From the NCBI GenBank assembly GCA_002724925.1, contig PBQA01000016.1:124001-188000 (forward strand): a stretch of 64,000 nt of DNA, read 5' to 3'. Every line of letters begins with the position of its first letter. Positions within the stretch are counted from its first letter, which is position 1. Origin of the DNA: Oceanospirillaceae bacterium (GTDB taxonomy: Bacteria > Pseudomonadota > Gammaproteobacteria > Pseudomonadales > Oceanobacteraceae). The notes under the pieces were generated by a model, which had not been told where the DNA came from, did not search any database, and worked only from the letters and a program-made list of their open reading frames with translations. Both the position numbers and the translations under genes were made by a program. Positions 19,775 through 29,909 of the stretch are shown piece by piece.

Positions 19775-19965
19775 GTATAACTCCCGTAAGCTTTGATGTG
19801 TGAAATGGGGGTCAATCCTGCAAATACAACCCCATGATAAGGATTCTGCCACCTGAGACATGGCCCATGCTTGTCATGTTCATCCTTATTTTGTCCCTTT
19901 TTGCCCTACTATTTACCGCTTACAAAACGGATAGTGCCCGCGTCAGATAATAATTGGAGTAAAAA

Positions 19966-21414
19966 ATGGCAACTGAACATTTCGACGTATTGATTGCAGG
20001 CGCAGGACTCTCCGGTATCGGTGTAGCCTGTCACCTGAGTGAAAAGTGCCCGGACAAATCGGTTGCCATTCTGGAAGCTCGCGACGCCATTGGCGGTACC
20101 TGGGACCTATTCCGCTATCCCGGCATCCGCTCCGATTCCGATATGTTCACCCTGGGCTACCGCTTTAAGCCATGGACCAGCGACAAAGGCATCGCCGACG
20201 GCGGTGATATCCGCAACTATATTCAGGCCGCAGCTAAAGAACACGGCATCGATAAGAAGATCCGTTTTGGTCACAAAGTGACCAATGCCAACTGGAGCAC
20301 CAAAGATAAGCTCTGGACACTCACCGCTCAGGTGGGCGATGAGACCCGTGTATATACTGCAAAATATATCGTTGGTTGTACTGGCTATTACGATTATGAC
20401 GAAGGTTTTACACCAGAGTTCGAAGGACGCGACGATTTTAACGGCCAGATCATTCATCCTCAGTTCTGGCCAGAAGACCTCGACTACACCGGTAAGAAAG
20501 TGGTTGTGATCGGCTCTGGTGCAACGGCGGTGACACTCATCCCGTCTATGTCGCGTGAAGTAGAAAAAATCACCATGCTTCAGCGTTCACCGACCTACAT
20601 CGTACCGGTGCCTAGCAAAGATAAGCTGGCGATCAAGCTGCGTAAGTTCCTGCCTGAGAGCTTCGTTTACACCATTATCCGCAGCCGTAACATCATGCTG
20701 ACCATGGCGTTTTATAATTACTGTAAACGCTTCCCGCAGAAGGCGCGTGAGTTTATCTTCAACTTCAACAAGAAGATTCTGCCGAAAGATTTCGACATGT
20801 CGCACTTCACACCGAAGTACAACCCGTGGGATGAGCGTCTGTGCGCGGTGCCCGGAGGCGACCTGTACAAAGCCATTTATAAAGGTAAGGCAGATGTGGT
20901 TACCGATCACATCGACCGCTTCGTCGATAATGGCATTTTGCTCAAGTCAGGTAAAACCCTGGAAGCCGATATTGTGATCACCGCGACCGGCCTCAAAGTC
21001 GTCGTTCTTGGTAAGATCAATGTCACAATGGACGGCCAACCGTTCGATGTCACCGACAAAATGAGCTACCGAGGTGTCATGTTTGAAGGCGTTCCGAATG
21101 CGGCGATGGTATTTGGTTACACCAACTCCTCATGGACTCTGAAAGCAGACCTGATTGCCGACTACTTCTGTCGTCTTGTCCAGCATATGGATAAGAAAGG
21201 GTATGACGAGGTAGTGCCCGTCAACAGCGACCCATCCATGGCGAAGAAGTCCTTCATTGATCTGAGCTCTGGCTATATTGCCCGCGTAAAAGACCAGCTG
21301 CCAAAACAAGGCACCAAGGGTGCCTGGAAACTGCATCAGAACTACTTCCGTGACTTCCTTTCACTGCGTCTGAGCAGTATTTCTGCGAAAGAACTGCAGT
21401 ACGGTAAAAAGTAA
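19966..21414 (+). CDS. almA: Flavin monooxygenase, AlmA/Baeyer-Villiger type (copy 1)
   Basis: A 482-residue FAD- and NADPH-dependent monooxygenase. AlmA-type members are linked to oxidation of long-chain alkanes; others act as Baeyer-Villiger enzymes on ketones. The FAD Rossmann motif is IAGAGLSGIGVACHLS at residues 9-24, followed by GGTWDLFRYPGIRSDSDM. The NADPH motif is VVVIGSGATAVTL near residue 180, and the family's DFDMSHFTPKYNPWDERLCA and ATGLKVVVLG segments are intact. It is about 65-70% identical by eye to the second copy at 23102. It stands alone on its transcript, with ATG 19966 behind GGAG. Confidence 0.88.
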   Translation: MATEHFDVLIAGAGLSGIGVACHLSEKCPDKSVAILEARDAIGGTWDLFRYPGIRSDSDMFTLGYRFKPWTSDKGIADGGDIRNYIQAAAKEHGIDKKIRFGHKVTNANWSTKDKLWTLTAQVGDETRVYTAKYIVGCTGYYDYDEGFTPEFEGRDDFNGQIIHPQFWPEDLDYTGKKVVVIGSGATAVTLIPSMSREVEKITMLQRSPTYIVPVPSKDKLAIKLRKFLPESFVYTIIRSRNIMLTMAFYNYCKRFPQKAREFIFNFNKKILPKDFDMSHFTPKYNPWDERLCAVPGGDLYKAIYKGKADVVTDHIDRFVDNGILLKSGKTLEADIVITATGLKVVVLGKINVTMDGQPFDVTDKMSYRGVMFEGVPNAAMVFGYTNSSWTLKADLIADYFCRLVQHMDKKGYDEVVPVNSDPSMAKKSFIDLSSGYIARVKDQLPKQGTKGAWKLHQNYFRDFLSLRLSSISAKELQYGKK

Positions 21415-21536
21415 GTCTCTGCTGTTGCATTTGTCCGGGGTCTGCCCGGGCAAAGCGGACAGAGCTGTCAGTGCCTGCAAGGCCTGACAGCGAACCGCTA
21501 TACTCTCTGGGCATTCACCCGCCTCAGGAGCTTTCC

Positions 21537-22295
21537 ATGAATATTCACGGACATACCATCGCGATCACTGGCGCAGGTCAGGGCCTCGGACGCACGATGG
21601 CTGTAGAACTCGCAAAGAAAGGCGCTCGCCTTGCCATCATTGATCTCAACCCGGAGCCTATGCAGGAAACCCAGCGGCTGATCAGTGCTTTGGGTGGAGA
21701 AGCACGCCTGTACGAGTGTAATGTTGCCGACGAAGAGTCTGTTGTCGCAACGTTCAACGCGATCAACGAAGATTTCGGTGGCATTCATGGCCTTATTAAT
21801 AACGCCGGAATCTTAAGAGACGGACTCTTCGTAAAATCAAAGAACGACGAAATCACCACGATGAACCTGGCCAACTGGCAGATGGTGATTGATGTAAACC
21901 TGACCGGCGTCTTTCTGTGTGGACGAGAAGCCGCCAGCCACATGGTGCGTAACAAAGAGCCCGGCTGCCTCATTAATATCTCAAGCATCAGTCGTGCAGG
22001 TAACGTCGGGCAAACGAATTATTCTGCTGCGAAGGCTGGTGTGGCAGCGATGGCGGTCACCTGGGCTAAAGAGCTGGCACGCTATAATATCCGTGCGAAC
22101 GCCATCGCACCTGGCTTTATCTCCACTGAAATGACGTCGGGCATGCGCCCTGAAACGCTGGAGATGATCTGCTCTGGCATTCCGGCATCGCGCATGGGAA
22201 CCCCGGAAGAAATAGCTCACGCCGTCGTTTTTCTACTCGAAAATGAGTACGTATCAGGCCGGGTCATTGAGGTCGACGGCGCGCTCCGTATCTGA
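21537..22295 (+). CDS. Short-chain dehydrogenase/reductase (FabG-like)
   Basis: A 252-residue NAD(P)-dependent oxidoreductase. The start is ATG 21537 behind CAGGAG. The cofactor motif ITGAGQGLGRTMA is at residues 9-21, INNAG near 83, and the catalytic Ser-Tyr-Lys set is in ISSISRAGNVGQTNYSAAKAG. The C-terminus EYVSGRVIEVDGALRI is typical of the FabG/3-oxoacyl reductase group, which reduces 3-oxoacyl chains or oxidises alcohols. Its position between two AlmA paralogues suggests it may handle alcohol or ketone intermediates of alkane breakdown. That is context only. It ends three bases before the alkyltransferase-like gene. Confidence 0.88.
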   Translation: MNIHGHTIAITGAGQGLGRTMAVELAKKGARLAIIDLNPEPMQETQRLISALGGEARLYECNVADEESVVATFNAINEDFGGIHGLINNAGILRDGLFVKSKNDEITTMNLANWQMVIDVNLTGVFLCGREAASHMVRNKEPGCLINISSISRAGNVGQTNYSAAKAGVAAMAVTWAKELARYNIRANAIAPGFISTEMTSGMRPETLEMICSGIPASRMGTPEEIAHAVVFLLENEYVSGRVIEVDGALRI

Positions 22296-22298
22296 CAC

Positions 22299-22619
22299 AT
22301 GCAGAGAGACGCCACTACGCCTTCTGATGAAGAAAAGTTATACCTCGCGCTGAGCGGCATTCCTGCCGGAAGAGTCATAGCTTACGGTGAACTGGCCCGG
22401 CGCGCTGGACTTCCGGGACGAGCACGATGGGTAGGACGTACGCTGTCTCAATTACCCGAAGGGTCAGGTTTGCCGTGGCACCGCGTTATCAACGCGAACC
22501 GACGAATAAGCCTGCCCAGTGGCTCTCCAGGCCACCTCGAACAGAGGCAGAGGCTGCTCTCAGAAGGTGTTCAGTTCTCCTCCGCAGGTACAATCGACAG
22601 GAAATACCTGTTGACCTGA
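22299..22619 (+). CDS. Alkyltransferase-like DNA repair protein (ATL)
   Basis: A 106-residue protein of the MGMT/Ogt DNA-binding fold. It has the helix-turn-helix region IPAGRVIAYGELARRAGLPG, the arginine-finger segment ARWVGRTLSQLP, and LPWHRVINANRRISLPSGS at the position of the active site. The Cys of the PCHRV alkyl-acceptor motif is replaced by Trp (PWHRV), as in alkyltransferase-like proteins such as E. coli YbaZ. These bind O6-alkylguanine without repairing it and recruit nucleotide excision repair. It follows the SDR gene by three bases, an unrelated partner that probably only shares its transcript. Confidence 0.9.
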   Translation: MQRDATTPSDEEKLYLALSGIPAGRVIAYGELARRAGLPGRARWVGRTLSQLPEGSGLPWHRVINANRRISLPSGSPGHLEQRQRLLSEGVQFSSAGTIDRKYLLT

Positions 22620-23101
22620 AAGCACAAACTACCGGGCATGACGTTAAAGCACCCTACCAGAACCGGAGCGGTAACCTGAAATCCGCCGGAAAAGGTTGAA
22701 CGTTCCAGCCGTCTTATTCAAAGACCCCGACTATAAATAATAAAAAATCAATTACTTTTAGCTATCAATGGCGAAACGGTAACCTGAGCCACTCAACGAT
22801 AGTAAGTACATACCAACAAACAGTAGCGGACACCGATATAACAATCGCGGCCAAGGCCTTAAAACCAGTAATGACGGGGCTTTTAGAGCCAGAGCACGTC
22901 GTATTCTGCAGCAACTGCCAGAAGAGTTTCCCGACATGTGTCAATTAAGTACAGATTTGTGTCGGTCAATCACCTTTCCCCCTTGCTTTATTTCAGACAA
23001 ATTACACACCATCAGCCGCAAGGCACCCTTGAACAACGAGGGCCTGCTACCTTTGATCCCCGGATAGCAAGCCGACTCAAACGATAACAACAGGTGTGAC
23101 T
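22620..23101 (+). other. Long intergenic leader before the second AlmA gene
   Basis: A 480-base gap with AT-rich blocks (22730-22760) and no convincing plus-strand gene. It should carry the promoter of the second almA copy. I saw no terminator of standard form after the ATL gene. The possible acyltransferase fragment on the minus strand at 22765-22944 is the only protein-like signal. Confidence 0.5.
22765..22944 (-). pseudogene. Possible C-terminal remnant of an acyltransferase-3 protein
   Basis: A 59-codon minus-strand frame with no good start. It encodes a hydrophobic helix (FKALAAIVISVSATVCWYVL) followed by TIVEWLRLPFRH and a stop. This is similar in layout to the last helix and IExPxR-like end of family 3 acyltransferases. 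The resemblance is weak and nothing upstream continues it. It may be chance. Confidence 0.25.
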
Positions 23102-24583
23102 ATGTCTCAGACAAACGAATATTTTGACCTTCTTATCATCGGCGCAGGCCTGTCAGGCATTGGTGCTGGCTGCCACATGAAAAAAGAATGCCCGGGCAAA
23201 AGCTTCGCCATTCTGGAAGGCCGTCAGGCTATTGGTGGCACCTGGGACCTGTTCCGCTACCCTGGTATCCGCTCGGACTCTGACATGTACACTCTGGGTT
23301 ACGAATTCAAACCTTGGGTAAACAAGAAAGGCATCGCTGACGGTGACGACATCCGTAACTACATCCGCGAAGCTGCTCAGGAAAACAAAGTCGAAGAGCA
23401 CATCCGTTTTGGTCACAAAGTGCTCGGAGCAGACTACTCAAGCAGTGAATCTCTGTGGACAGTGACCGTCGAAGTTGATGGTGAGACACGTACTTATCGC
23501 TCTCAATTCCTGCTGAGCTGTACTGGCTACTACAACTACAACGAAGGTTTCACCCCTGACTTCGAAGGCCGTGATGACTTCAAGGGTCAGATACTGCACC
23601 CGCAATTCTGGCCTGAAGATCTGGATTACGAAAACAAGAACGTACTCGTAATCGGCTCTGGTGCCACCGCTGTCACCCTGGTGCCAGCAATGACGGACAA
23701 AGCTAAGAGCGTCACCATGCTGCAGCGCTCACCATCTTACGTGATCTCTGTGCCGCAGATGGACCCTATGATCAACTTCATGCGTAAAATTATGCCTGAA
23801 AAGTGGGTCTACAAAATCACGCGTGGCCGCAATGTGACAATCACTCTGGCGATCTACAATTTCTGTAAGAAATTCCCGGGTCTGGCCCGTAAGCTTCTGC
23901 AGAAGCAGGTGTCCAGCCAACTGCCTAAAGACTTCGATATGTCGCACTTCACGCCTAAGTACAACCCTTGGGATGAGCGTCTGTGTGCTGTGCCAAATGG
24001 CGATATGTTCAAAGCAATCAAAGCAGGTAAAGCCCACGTGGTTACCGATCATATCGATCGCTTTGTTGAAAACGGTATTCTCCTGAAATCAGGTAAAGTG
24101 CAGGAAGCAGACATCATTGTTACCGCGACTGGCCTGAAGATTCAGTTGCTCGGCAGCATGAACCTGACAATGGATGGTCAGGAAATACCAATGCCAGAAA
24201 AAATGAGCTACCGCGGCGTGATGTTCGAAGACATCCCGAACTTCGGTATGATTTTCGGTTACACCAACGCATCATGGACACTGAAAGCGGACATGCTGTC
24301 TAAATGGTTCTGCGGTCTGATGAAGCACATGGACCACATCGGTGCTCGTGAAGCTAAGCCAGTTAACCATCACGGTAAAATGGAAACCCGCCCATTTGTT
24401 GATATGCAGTCTGGTTACATCGCGCGCATGGCTCACACTCTGCCGCGCCAGGGTATGGAGAAACCATGGAAGCTGTACCAGAACTACTTCGCTGATATGG
24501 CCGCTCTTAAAACGGCTGACTACGATGAAGAAACCATCGAATACGGCAACAAAGTTGTGACCACCGAGCCACGTCCCGCCTGA
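23102..24583 (+). CDS. almA: Flavin monooxygenase, AlmA/Baeyer-Villiger type (copy 2)
   Basis: A 493-residue paralogue of the gene at 19966 and slightly longer at the C-terminus (YDEETIEYGNKVVTTEPRPA). FAD motif IIGAGLSGIGAGCHMK, then GGTWDLFRYPGIRSDSDMYT; NADPH motif VLVIGSGATAVTL; and FDMSHFTPKYNPWDERLCAV are all intact. The ATG at 23102 is preferred over the GTG six bases earlier. The long upstream region and its own terminator make it a separate transcript, so the two copies may be controlled differently. It is expected to oxidise long-chain alkanes or ketones at the membrane or in the cytosol. Substrate is inferred from AlmA only. Confidence 0.9.
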   Translation: MSQTNEYFDLLIIGAGLSGIGAGCHMKKECPGKSFAILEGRQAIGGTWDLFRYPGIRSDSDMYTLGYEFKPWVNKKGIADGDDIRNYIREAAQENKVEEHIRFGHKVLGADYSSSESLWTVTVEVDGETRTYRSQFLLSCTGYYNYNEGFTPDFEGRDDFKGQILHPQFWPEDLDYENKNVLVIGSGATAVTLVPAMTDKAKSVTMLQRSPSYVISVPQMDPMINFMRKIMPEKWVYKITRGRNVTITLAIYNFCKKFPGLARKLLQKQVSSQLPKDFDMSHFTPKYNPWDERLCAVPNGDMFKAIKAGKAHVVTDHIDRFVENGILLKSGKVQEADIIVTATGLKIQLLGSMNLTMDGQEIPMPEKMSYRGVMFEDIPNFGMIFGYTNASWTLKADMLSKWFCGLMKHMDHIGAREAKPVNHHGKMETRPFVDMQSGYIARMAHTLPRQGMEKPWKLYQNYFADMAALKTADYDEETIEYGNKVVTTEPRPA

Positions 24584-24605
24584 CAGCTCAACGTTGGTCA
24601 TTGAG

Positions 24606-24632
24606 AAAGCCCGGTTAATGCCGGGCTTTTTT
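24606..24632 (+). terminator. Terminator of the second AlmA gene
   Basis: AAAGCCCGG, a six-base loop and CCGGGCTTT form a nine-base perfect stem followed by TTT. It lies 23 bases after the stop codon and six bases before the stop of the convergent protease gene. Confidence 0.9.
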
Positions 24633-24637
24633 GTGCC

Positions 24638-25513
24638 TTACTGCTTAAGCCGTGCGGCGATATCCTGAATATCCTGAGCCAAGCGAAGAATGTCCTGCTT
24701 CGTCAGTGAATGGCGGTTTTCATAAGAAATATATCGCCCAGGGGATTCCGACAAAGAATGAGCAATAGCATTGAGACGATCACGGCTGAGAGGGTGGGTG
24801 GTCACACGGTCGGAAGTCACAAGTGAGGTCGCCAGAAACCATACGACCATGCCGTAGGGAGGCGTCTTCATTCTGGCCATTACTTCGAGAGCGAAGTCGT
24901 CGGCCTGCTGCTCCTGCTTTCGGGCCGCTGCATATGAGATATCATGATATGCGCCATGCTTGAAATGCCAGTGAGCTAACTCGTGCAATAGCAGAAAAGC
25001 TAACCCTGATTTCAAAATTTTCTGAGAGACATCGTCCACATATTGACTCTGCTCCCAGGCTTTTTCTGGGACATTCAGCGCGGCTAAAGGCGGTAGAAAT
25101 GGCAGGCCTTTTCTATGCAGATTAACCACATATTCTGCAATGCTTGTTGGATCCTGGCCTGTGTGCTCATACCAGGCAAAGGACAACGCAAGGTCATCGA
25201 AAAACTTGATTGCCTGAGCGGGAAACGCCATTTGCCCACTGTTCAGATCAATCGCAAAACCAAAAACATCTACGCTATCCTTGTTGTCAGGAAGGGGAAA
25301 GGTCAGAGATACCTTATTCAGCGACTTAAGCTCTTCAGGCGTCAGATAAGCCCGTATGTCGTCAAATAAAACCGCTTCAATATTTACACCATAAACCTCT
25401 CTTACCCGCTCCAGTTCAACACGGGGATAGAGCCCGGCTTCTGCCGCCGCTGAGCAAAGCATCAACAGGAGTAAAACAAACCTTCGCTCAAAGCTCACAG
25501 TCCATCGACACAT
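24638..25513 (-). CDS. HExxH zinc metalloprotease-like protein
   Basis: A 291-residue exported or membrane-anchored protein. The N-terminal hydrophobic stretch RRFVLLLLMLCSAAAEAGLY looks like a signal peptide, although it follows ten extra residues. A zinc-protease motif LLLHELAHWHFKHG (HExxH) lies near residue 177, and KQEQQADDFALEV about 25 residues later supplies a plausible third ligand (Glu), as in gluzincins. No M48-type transmembrane arrangement is seen. The target is unknown. Its start overlaps the preceding membrane gene by 26 bases, so the two are translationally coupled. Confidence 0.8.
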   Translation of the reverse strand: MCRWTVSFERRFVLLLLMLCSAAAEAGLYPRVELERVREVYGVNIEAVLFDDIRAYLTPEELKSLNKVSLTFPLPDNKDSVDVFGFAIDLNSGQMAFPAQAIKFFDDLALSFAWYEHTGQDPTSIAEYVVNLHRKGLPFLPPLAALNVPEKAWEQSQYVDDVSQKILKSGLAFLLLHELAHWHFKHGAYHDISYAAARKQEQQADDFALEVMARMKTPPYGMVVWFLATSLVTSDRVTTHPLSRDRLNAIAHSLSESPGRYISYENRHSLTKQDILRLAQDIQDIAARLKQ

Positions 25514-26105
25514 AATTCAGTACCTCTTTGAGTTCAGGATCGCTGATCGGTACTTCAATCTCCGTTAGTTGTTCAGGGGCGCCCCACGTTTCACTATGCC
25601 AGACGTCGAGCAGATATAATTTCTTAGCATGATAAATAAGGTTCTCGCGACGCAAAGTCATTTGACCCTGTTCTCCCAGCCAGTGAGCCAGACAATTAAG
25701 ATCTCCGACCGCCTCAAGTGCTGCGTACCTTGTCTGCTCACTCACCTCTGTGGTGTTCTGATCGCTTTCAGGGTCGATAGGTATTGCGCCCACAAAGTGC
25801 CTGGCCTCACTGCGGGATGCATCGGCCAGTGAAGTATCAGCAGACACTTGCCCACCGGAGCGGGTCTCTATTCCCTGATGTAGATTGGTAATCAGAATGA
25901 ACGCACCGAATACGAGAAAAAAGACACCGGGGCCAACGCGGGATAGCACGACTTTCATTCCGGGTAATTCAATTTCACCCTTCTGATCAGTCTGATGCGG
26001 TAAATGAAAGAAGAGCTTATATCCGAGATAGATCGACATGCCGCCAAAGCCAACTACGAGCAGTCGCTCAAGCATTCGCAGTCCAATAATAATGAGATCT
26101 TCCAT
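25488..26105 (-). CDS. Two-helix membrane protein coupled to the HExxH protease
   Basis: A 205-residue protein with membrane segments at about residues 13-33 (LLVVGFGGMSIYLGYKLFF) and 58-74 (GVFFLVFGAFILITNL), then a soluble, acidic C-terminal domain of about 130 residues (ALEAVGDLNCLAHWLGEQGQ; NLIYHAKKLYLLDVWHSETW). No family was recognised. It overlaps the protease gene by 26 bases and precedes it, so the pair probably acts together. The soluble domain would face the periplasm if the N-terminus is outside, or the cytosol otherwise. Confidence 0.7.
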   Translation of the reverse strand: MEDLIIIGLRMLERLLVVGFGGMSIYLGYKLFFHLPHQTDQKGEIELPGMKVVLSRVGPGVFFLVFGAFILITNLHQGIETRSGGQVSADTSLADASRSEARHFVGAIPIDPESDQNTTEVSEQTRYAALEAVGDLNCLAHWLGEQGQMTLRRENLIYHAKKLYLLDVWHSETWGAPEQLTEIEVPISDPELKEVLNYVSMDCEL

Positions 26106-26204
26106 GAAGTTACCCAGGCTTTAAAAGCCATGAGTTTACATTTATTGGGGGATAGTAAAGAAGCCCACTCAGAACAAGTGGGCCCGAATCGGCCTACAGA
26201 GACG

Positions 26205-28226
26205 TCAGTTAACTTTAAACTGGCCGACTTTGTTTCCCAGAGATTCAGCAATTGAGCGCGTCTTGGCGACGGCCTGAACCGTGCCTTCGGCGTTGCGCGA
26301 CGTCTCCTCACCGGTACTACGAATCTCACTCAGGTTAGTACGCAAGCGCGTGGCCGCCTCACGTTGCTGACCCGCCGTGCCGGCGATACGGTCAGTGCGC
26401 TGCTGAATATCGCCCATGCTCTGCTGAATTTCGGCCAGAGTATCACTGACCTGAACTGAATTCTTCACGGTGGCGTCCACCATGTCGCGGTTGACGCGCA
26501 TGGTATCGACTGCTTTGACAATGTTTTCCTGAACATCGCTGATCAGGGTTTCAATCTCCTGAGCGGACCCCTGAGTTCGACTCGCCAGTGTGCGTACTTC
26601 ATCGGCAACAACGGCAAACCCACGCCCTTGCTCACCTGCCCTTGCGGCTTCGATAGCGGCGTTCAAAGCCAACAGATTGGTTTGCTCGGCAATGCCTTTA
26701 ATGGTTTCAAGAATAGAGCTGATGCTGGTCGAGTTTTCCGCCAGGCGATTTACCGCCGCCATGGAGTTTTCCATTTCATCAGACAGGCGACCAACCTCAC
26801 CCATAACGCGCGTAACTACCTTACCTGCCTCATCCGATTTACCCTGTCCGGAACGCGCAGCCTCTTCCGCTTCTTCTGCAAGACGGCTGACATCTGCCGC
26901 ACTCTCTGCGACTTCTTCAATTGTGGTACTGACTTCGTTCGTCTGGGCCAGCTGAACAGTGACAGCTTCGCGACTGCGATCTGCGATAGATTCAACCTCA
27001 GATACATTAACTCCTACCTCTGACGCCGAGTCTTTTACCGCTGTCAGGGTCTGGCGAATATTGTCGATCATCTGATTAAAGGCATCACGTAACTGCCCCA
27101 TCTCATCACTGCCCACGACTTCAATCTGACGGGTAAAGTCGCCTTCTGCGACCACGCCAGCCGTTCTGGTGAAGCTTTTGATGGTCGCCCGGACTGACAT
27201 AAAGAACGATAGATAGAGATAAACGATAATAGAGAGGGTTATGAGCAGCACCGCAACCAGCGTGGTAACCCGCGTGGTCTGTCCTGCCAGGCGCTCTTCG
27301 AGGCGGGTTTGCAACAACGGAAAGGCATTGCCGCGAAGATTGTCGAATACGGAAGACGCCTCGAGATAATAGTTATGGAAATCCTGCCACGATCGTTCAA
27401 TGGAGGCAGCCATAATCACTTCTTCATCCAACGTCATTCGTAAATCGTTCATAAACTTGAGGACATTACTTGCATTGTCGGCAAGCGCCGCATCACCGGT
27501 CACTTCAGCGTTCGCCATCACCAGTTCTGTGCCCTGCTCTGCGGCCAGAATTTCATCATAAATAAGATTCATCAAATCATAGGTCGATGATTGAAGGTAC
27601 TGCTCAGCAAAGGCATATATTCCAGCAGAATGTCCGAGACCAGCTGCCCGTTCTATCTGTGGCAAATCAATCAGAAGTGTCGATGTCAGGCGTTGAATAG
27701 CATCGTCAGAATCGAGTGTCAGACCGGATGTCTGCGCGTACTGACGCGCTGTCAGATATATTTCGTCGATATTGGTCTGGAAATAATTGAACTGATCAAG
27801 AAATGCGGGCTGACGCTGTTCACCCTCAATGCTGAAGCGCCCAAGGTATTGAGAGCGCCATTCTTCGATCGTGGTGATCAGATTGTTATCTTCAAGCTTT
27901 TCAATCAGGGTATTTGTTTTCTGCGGGAGGGATGCGATCAGACGTGTTGCTTCCTCTTTCAACGCTTCATCATTCTGAATTACGGCTGCTGAAGAGACAT
28001 CCCGAACGTTTTCAAGATCTTTCGCGAATACCAACAAGAGTTCCACCGAGCGGACCGCTGTAATTTCCCGCTCAGTTTTTTTCATAGAATCAAAGGCGGC
28101 CAGAAAGACCTGACCGCTGAGAATCACGAGAGGCACCAGAAACAGGAAACTGATGAGGCTGAACTTAGAGGCGTAACTTAAACGCCCCATGAATTTGATA
28201 CCCGGAAGCATCAGTGACCTGAACAT
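26205..28226 (-). CDS. Methyl-accepting chemotaxis protein (transmembrane)
   Basis: A 673-residue transmembrane chemoreceptor. TM1 is near residues 22-46 ([20 protein letters not shown]). A periplasmic all-helical sensor of about 270 residues follows, then TM2 ([20 protein letters not shown]), a HAMP domain ([20 protein letters not shown]) and the signalling hairpin. The tip reads [20 protein letters not shown], then [20 protein letters not shown]. There is no C-terminal NWETF-type CheR tether. The ligand is unknown. It stands alone on the minus strand, 23 bases after aceF and oriented the same way, but is unlikely to be part of the pyruvate dehydrogenase operon by function. Confidence 0.92.
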   Translation of the reverse strand: MFRSLMLPGIKFMGRLSYASKFSLISFLFLVPLVILSGQVFLAAFDSMKKTEREITAVRSVELLLVFAKDLENVRDVSSAAVIQNDEALKEEATRLIASLPQKTNTLIEKLEDNNLITTIEEWRSQYLGRFSIEGEQRQPAFLDQFNYFQTNIDEIYLTARQYAQTSGLTLDSDDAIQRLTSTLLIDLPQIERAAGLGHSAGIYAFAEQYLQSSTYDLMNLIYDEILAAEQGTELVMANAEVTGDAALADNASNVLKFMNDLRMTLDEEVIMAASIERSWQDFHNYYLEASSVFDNLRGNAFPLLQTRLEERLAGQTTRVTTLVAVLLITLSIIVYLYLSFFMSVRATIKSFTRTAGVVAEGDFTRQIEVVGSDEMGQLRDAFNQMIDNIRQTLTAVKDSASEVGVNVSEVESIADRSREAVTVQLAQTNEVSTTIEEVAESAADVSRLAEEAEEAARSGQGKSDEAGKVVTRVMGEVGRLSDEMENSMAAVNRLAENSTSISSILETIKGIAEQTNLLALNAAIEAARAGEQGRGFAVVADEVRTLASRTQGSAQEIETLISDVQENIVKAVDTMRVNRDMVDATVKNSVQVSDTLAEIQQSMGDIQQRTDRIAGTAGQQREAATRLRTNLSEIRSTGEETSRNAEGTVQAVAKTRSIAESLGNKVGQFKVN

Positions 28227-28248
28227 ATGTACGATCTCCGCTAAATCA

Positions 28249-29898
28249 TTACATCAAGAGCTGCCGCATATCCTCCAGATAACTCACGAGTTTCTGACTG
28301 AAGCGTGCTGCTTCTGCCCCGTCGATCACACGGTGATCATACGAAAGCGACAACGGCAACATCAAGCGAGGTATAAATTCAGACCTATTCCATACTGGTT
28401 TCATTTCAGACCGTGACAGGCCCAGAATGGCGACCTCTGGCGGATTAACGATTGGGGTAAATGCAGTACCACCTATTCCGCCCAGGCTGGATAGACTGAA
28501 GCAACCTCCCTGCATGTCCTTTAAGGATAGTTTACCTTCACGGGCCAAGTTGGCCTTATCGCTCAGTTCTTGTGTAATTTCTGTAACTGATTTCTGATCG
28601 ACATCACGAATCACAGGCACCAGCAATCCTTTCGGTGTATCTACTGCCACACCAATATGGATATACCCCTTCATGATGAGAGATTCACCGTCCGGTGCCA
28701 GCGACGCATTGAAGGTAGGAAACTCCTTCAATAGTTTCGCGATGGCTTTGAGAACAAACGGCACAATAGAGTAGCGCACATCGCTGTTGGCGTTCTGTTC
28801 CTTACGGAAAGCTTCCAGACCCGTGATGTCAGCGTGATCAAACTGAGTGACCTGAGGGACATTCAGCCAGGCTGTCGTCATCGAACGCGCAGTCGCACGC
28901 TTAATGTTGTTCAGAGCCTCCTTAGTCACAGGACCAAACTGTGAAAAATCGACTTCTGGAACCGCCGGAATTCCCGAGCCTCCGGTTGCCGCCGGACCAT
29001 TCACACGCTCTTTCACAAAGGCCTGAACGTCTTCCTTCAGGACACGACCTTTCGGCCCAGAGCCTGCAACTAACGCGAGATCGACACCAAACTCCCGCGC
29101 AATCTTACGCACCGCTGGGCCAGCATGAATCTGTTTCGAAGGAGATGACGCAACGGCGGATGAGGCTGGCGCAGCCTGGCTCTTGGCAGACGTGGCCTCA
29201 GAAGCCGATGGTGCAGCCGCCGAATCAGGCTTATTAGCACTGTTACTACTTTCAGCACTTGCTGGAATAGCCTTGCTGTCTTGTTTGGGAGCAGCAGAGG
29301 CAGCGGTTTTTATCACCACCATAGGGTCGCCTTCGCTGACTTTATCCCCCATCTTAACCAGTATCTCTTCGACTTTACCGGCAACGCCAGCGGGGATTTC
29401 CATGCTGGCCTTATCTGTTTCGAGCGTGATCACCGACTGCTCTTCATCGACCTCTTCGCCGACACGAACCGACACCTCGATGACCTCGACGTCTTTCGAA
29501 CCGCCCAGATCAGGCACAGGTATGGTCTTACTCTCACTACCATTGGCAGGAGCACTATTCTGCGCCGGCTCATCAGTATCACCAGCCTCCGGAGCAGCGT
29601 CGTCGCCAGGCGCTTCACTGTCTTCGTTCACACTGTCAGAACTGGTATTGCTATCTTCACTCGTGCTCGCAGCCTTCAGCTCAATAAAGTCATCGCCCTG
29701 GCTGACTTTATCGCCAACCTTTACAAGCACACCGGTGACAGTACCTTCATCTTCAGCCGGAATTTCCATCGTGGCTTTGTCTGTCTCAAGAACAATCAGA
29801 GCCTGCTCTTTCTCGACGCTGTCTCCCTCACTGACCAGCACCTCGATGACTTCGACGTTACTGGAACCACCCAGGTCAGGAATTTTCAATGTTGTCAT
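28249..29898 (-). CDS. aceF: Pyruvate dehydrogenase E2, dihydrolipoyl acetyltransferase
   Basis: A 549-residue core enzyme of the pyruvate dehydrogenase complex, which transfers the acetyl group from lipoyl-lysine to CoA. Two lipoyl domains are visible, at residues 1-75 and 120-195, each with the lipoylated Lys in [12 protein letters not shown] / [12 protein letters not shown]. They are joined by acidic Ala/Pro/Ser-rich linkers. A peripheral subunit-binding domain follows ([20 protein letters not shown]), then the catalytic domain ending [17 protein letters not shown] with the active-site His. It starts 11 bases after aceE. No lpd (E3) follows, so E3 must be encoded elsewhere. Confidence 0.96.
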   Translation of the reverse strand: MTTLKIPDLGGSSNVEVIEVLVSEGDSVEKEQALIVLETDKATMEIPAEDEGTVTGVLVKVGDKVSQGDDFIELKAASTSEDSNTSSDSVNEDSEAPGDDAAPEAGDTDEPAQNSAPANGSESKTIPVPDLGGSKDVEVIEVSVRVGEEVDEEQSVITLETDKASMEIPAGVAGKVEEILVKMGDKVSEGDPMVVIKTAASAAPKQDSKAIPASAESSNSANKPDSAAAPSASEATSAKSQAAPASSAVASSPSKQIHAGPAVRKIAREFGVDLALVAGSGPKGRVLKEDVQAFVKERVNGPAATGGSGIPAVPEVDFSQFGPVTKEALNNIKRATARSMTTAWLNVPQVTQFDHADITGLEAFRKEQNANSDVRYSIVPFVLKAIAKLLKEFPTFNASLAPDGESLIMKGYIHIGVAVDTPKGLLVPVIRDVDQKSVTEITQELSDKANLAREGKLSLKDMQGGCFSLSSLGGIGGTAFTPIVNPPEVAILGLSRSEMKPVWNRSEFIPRLMLPLSLSYDHRVIDGAEAARFSQKLVSYLEDMRQLLM

Positions 29899-29909
29899 CG
29901 GTTCCTTCC

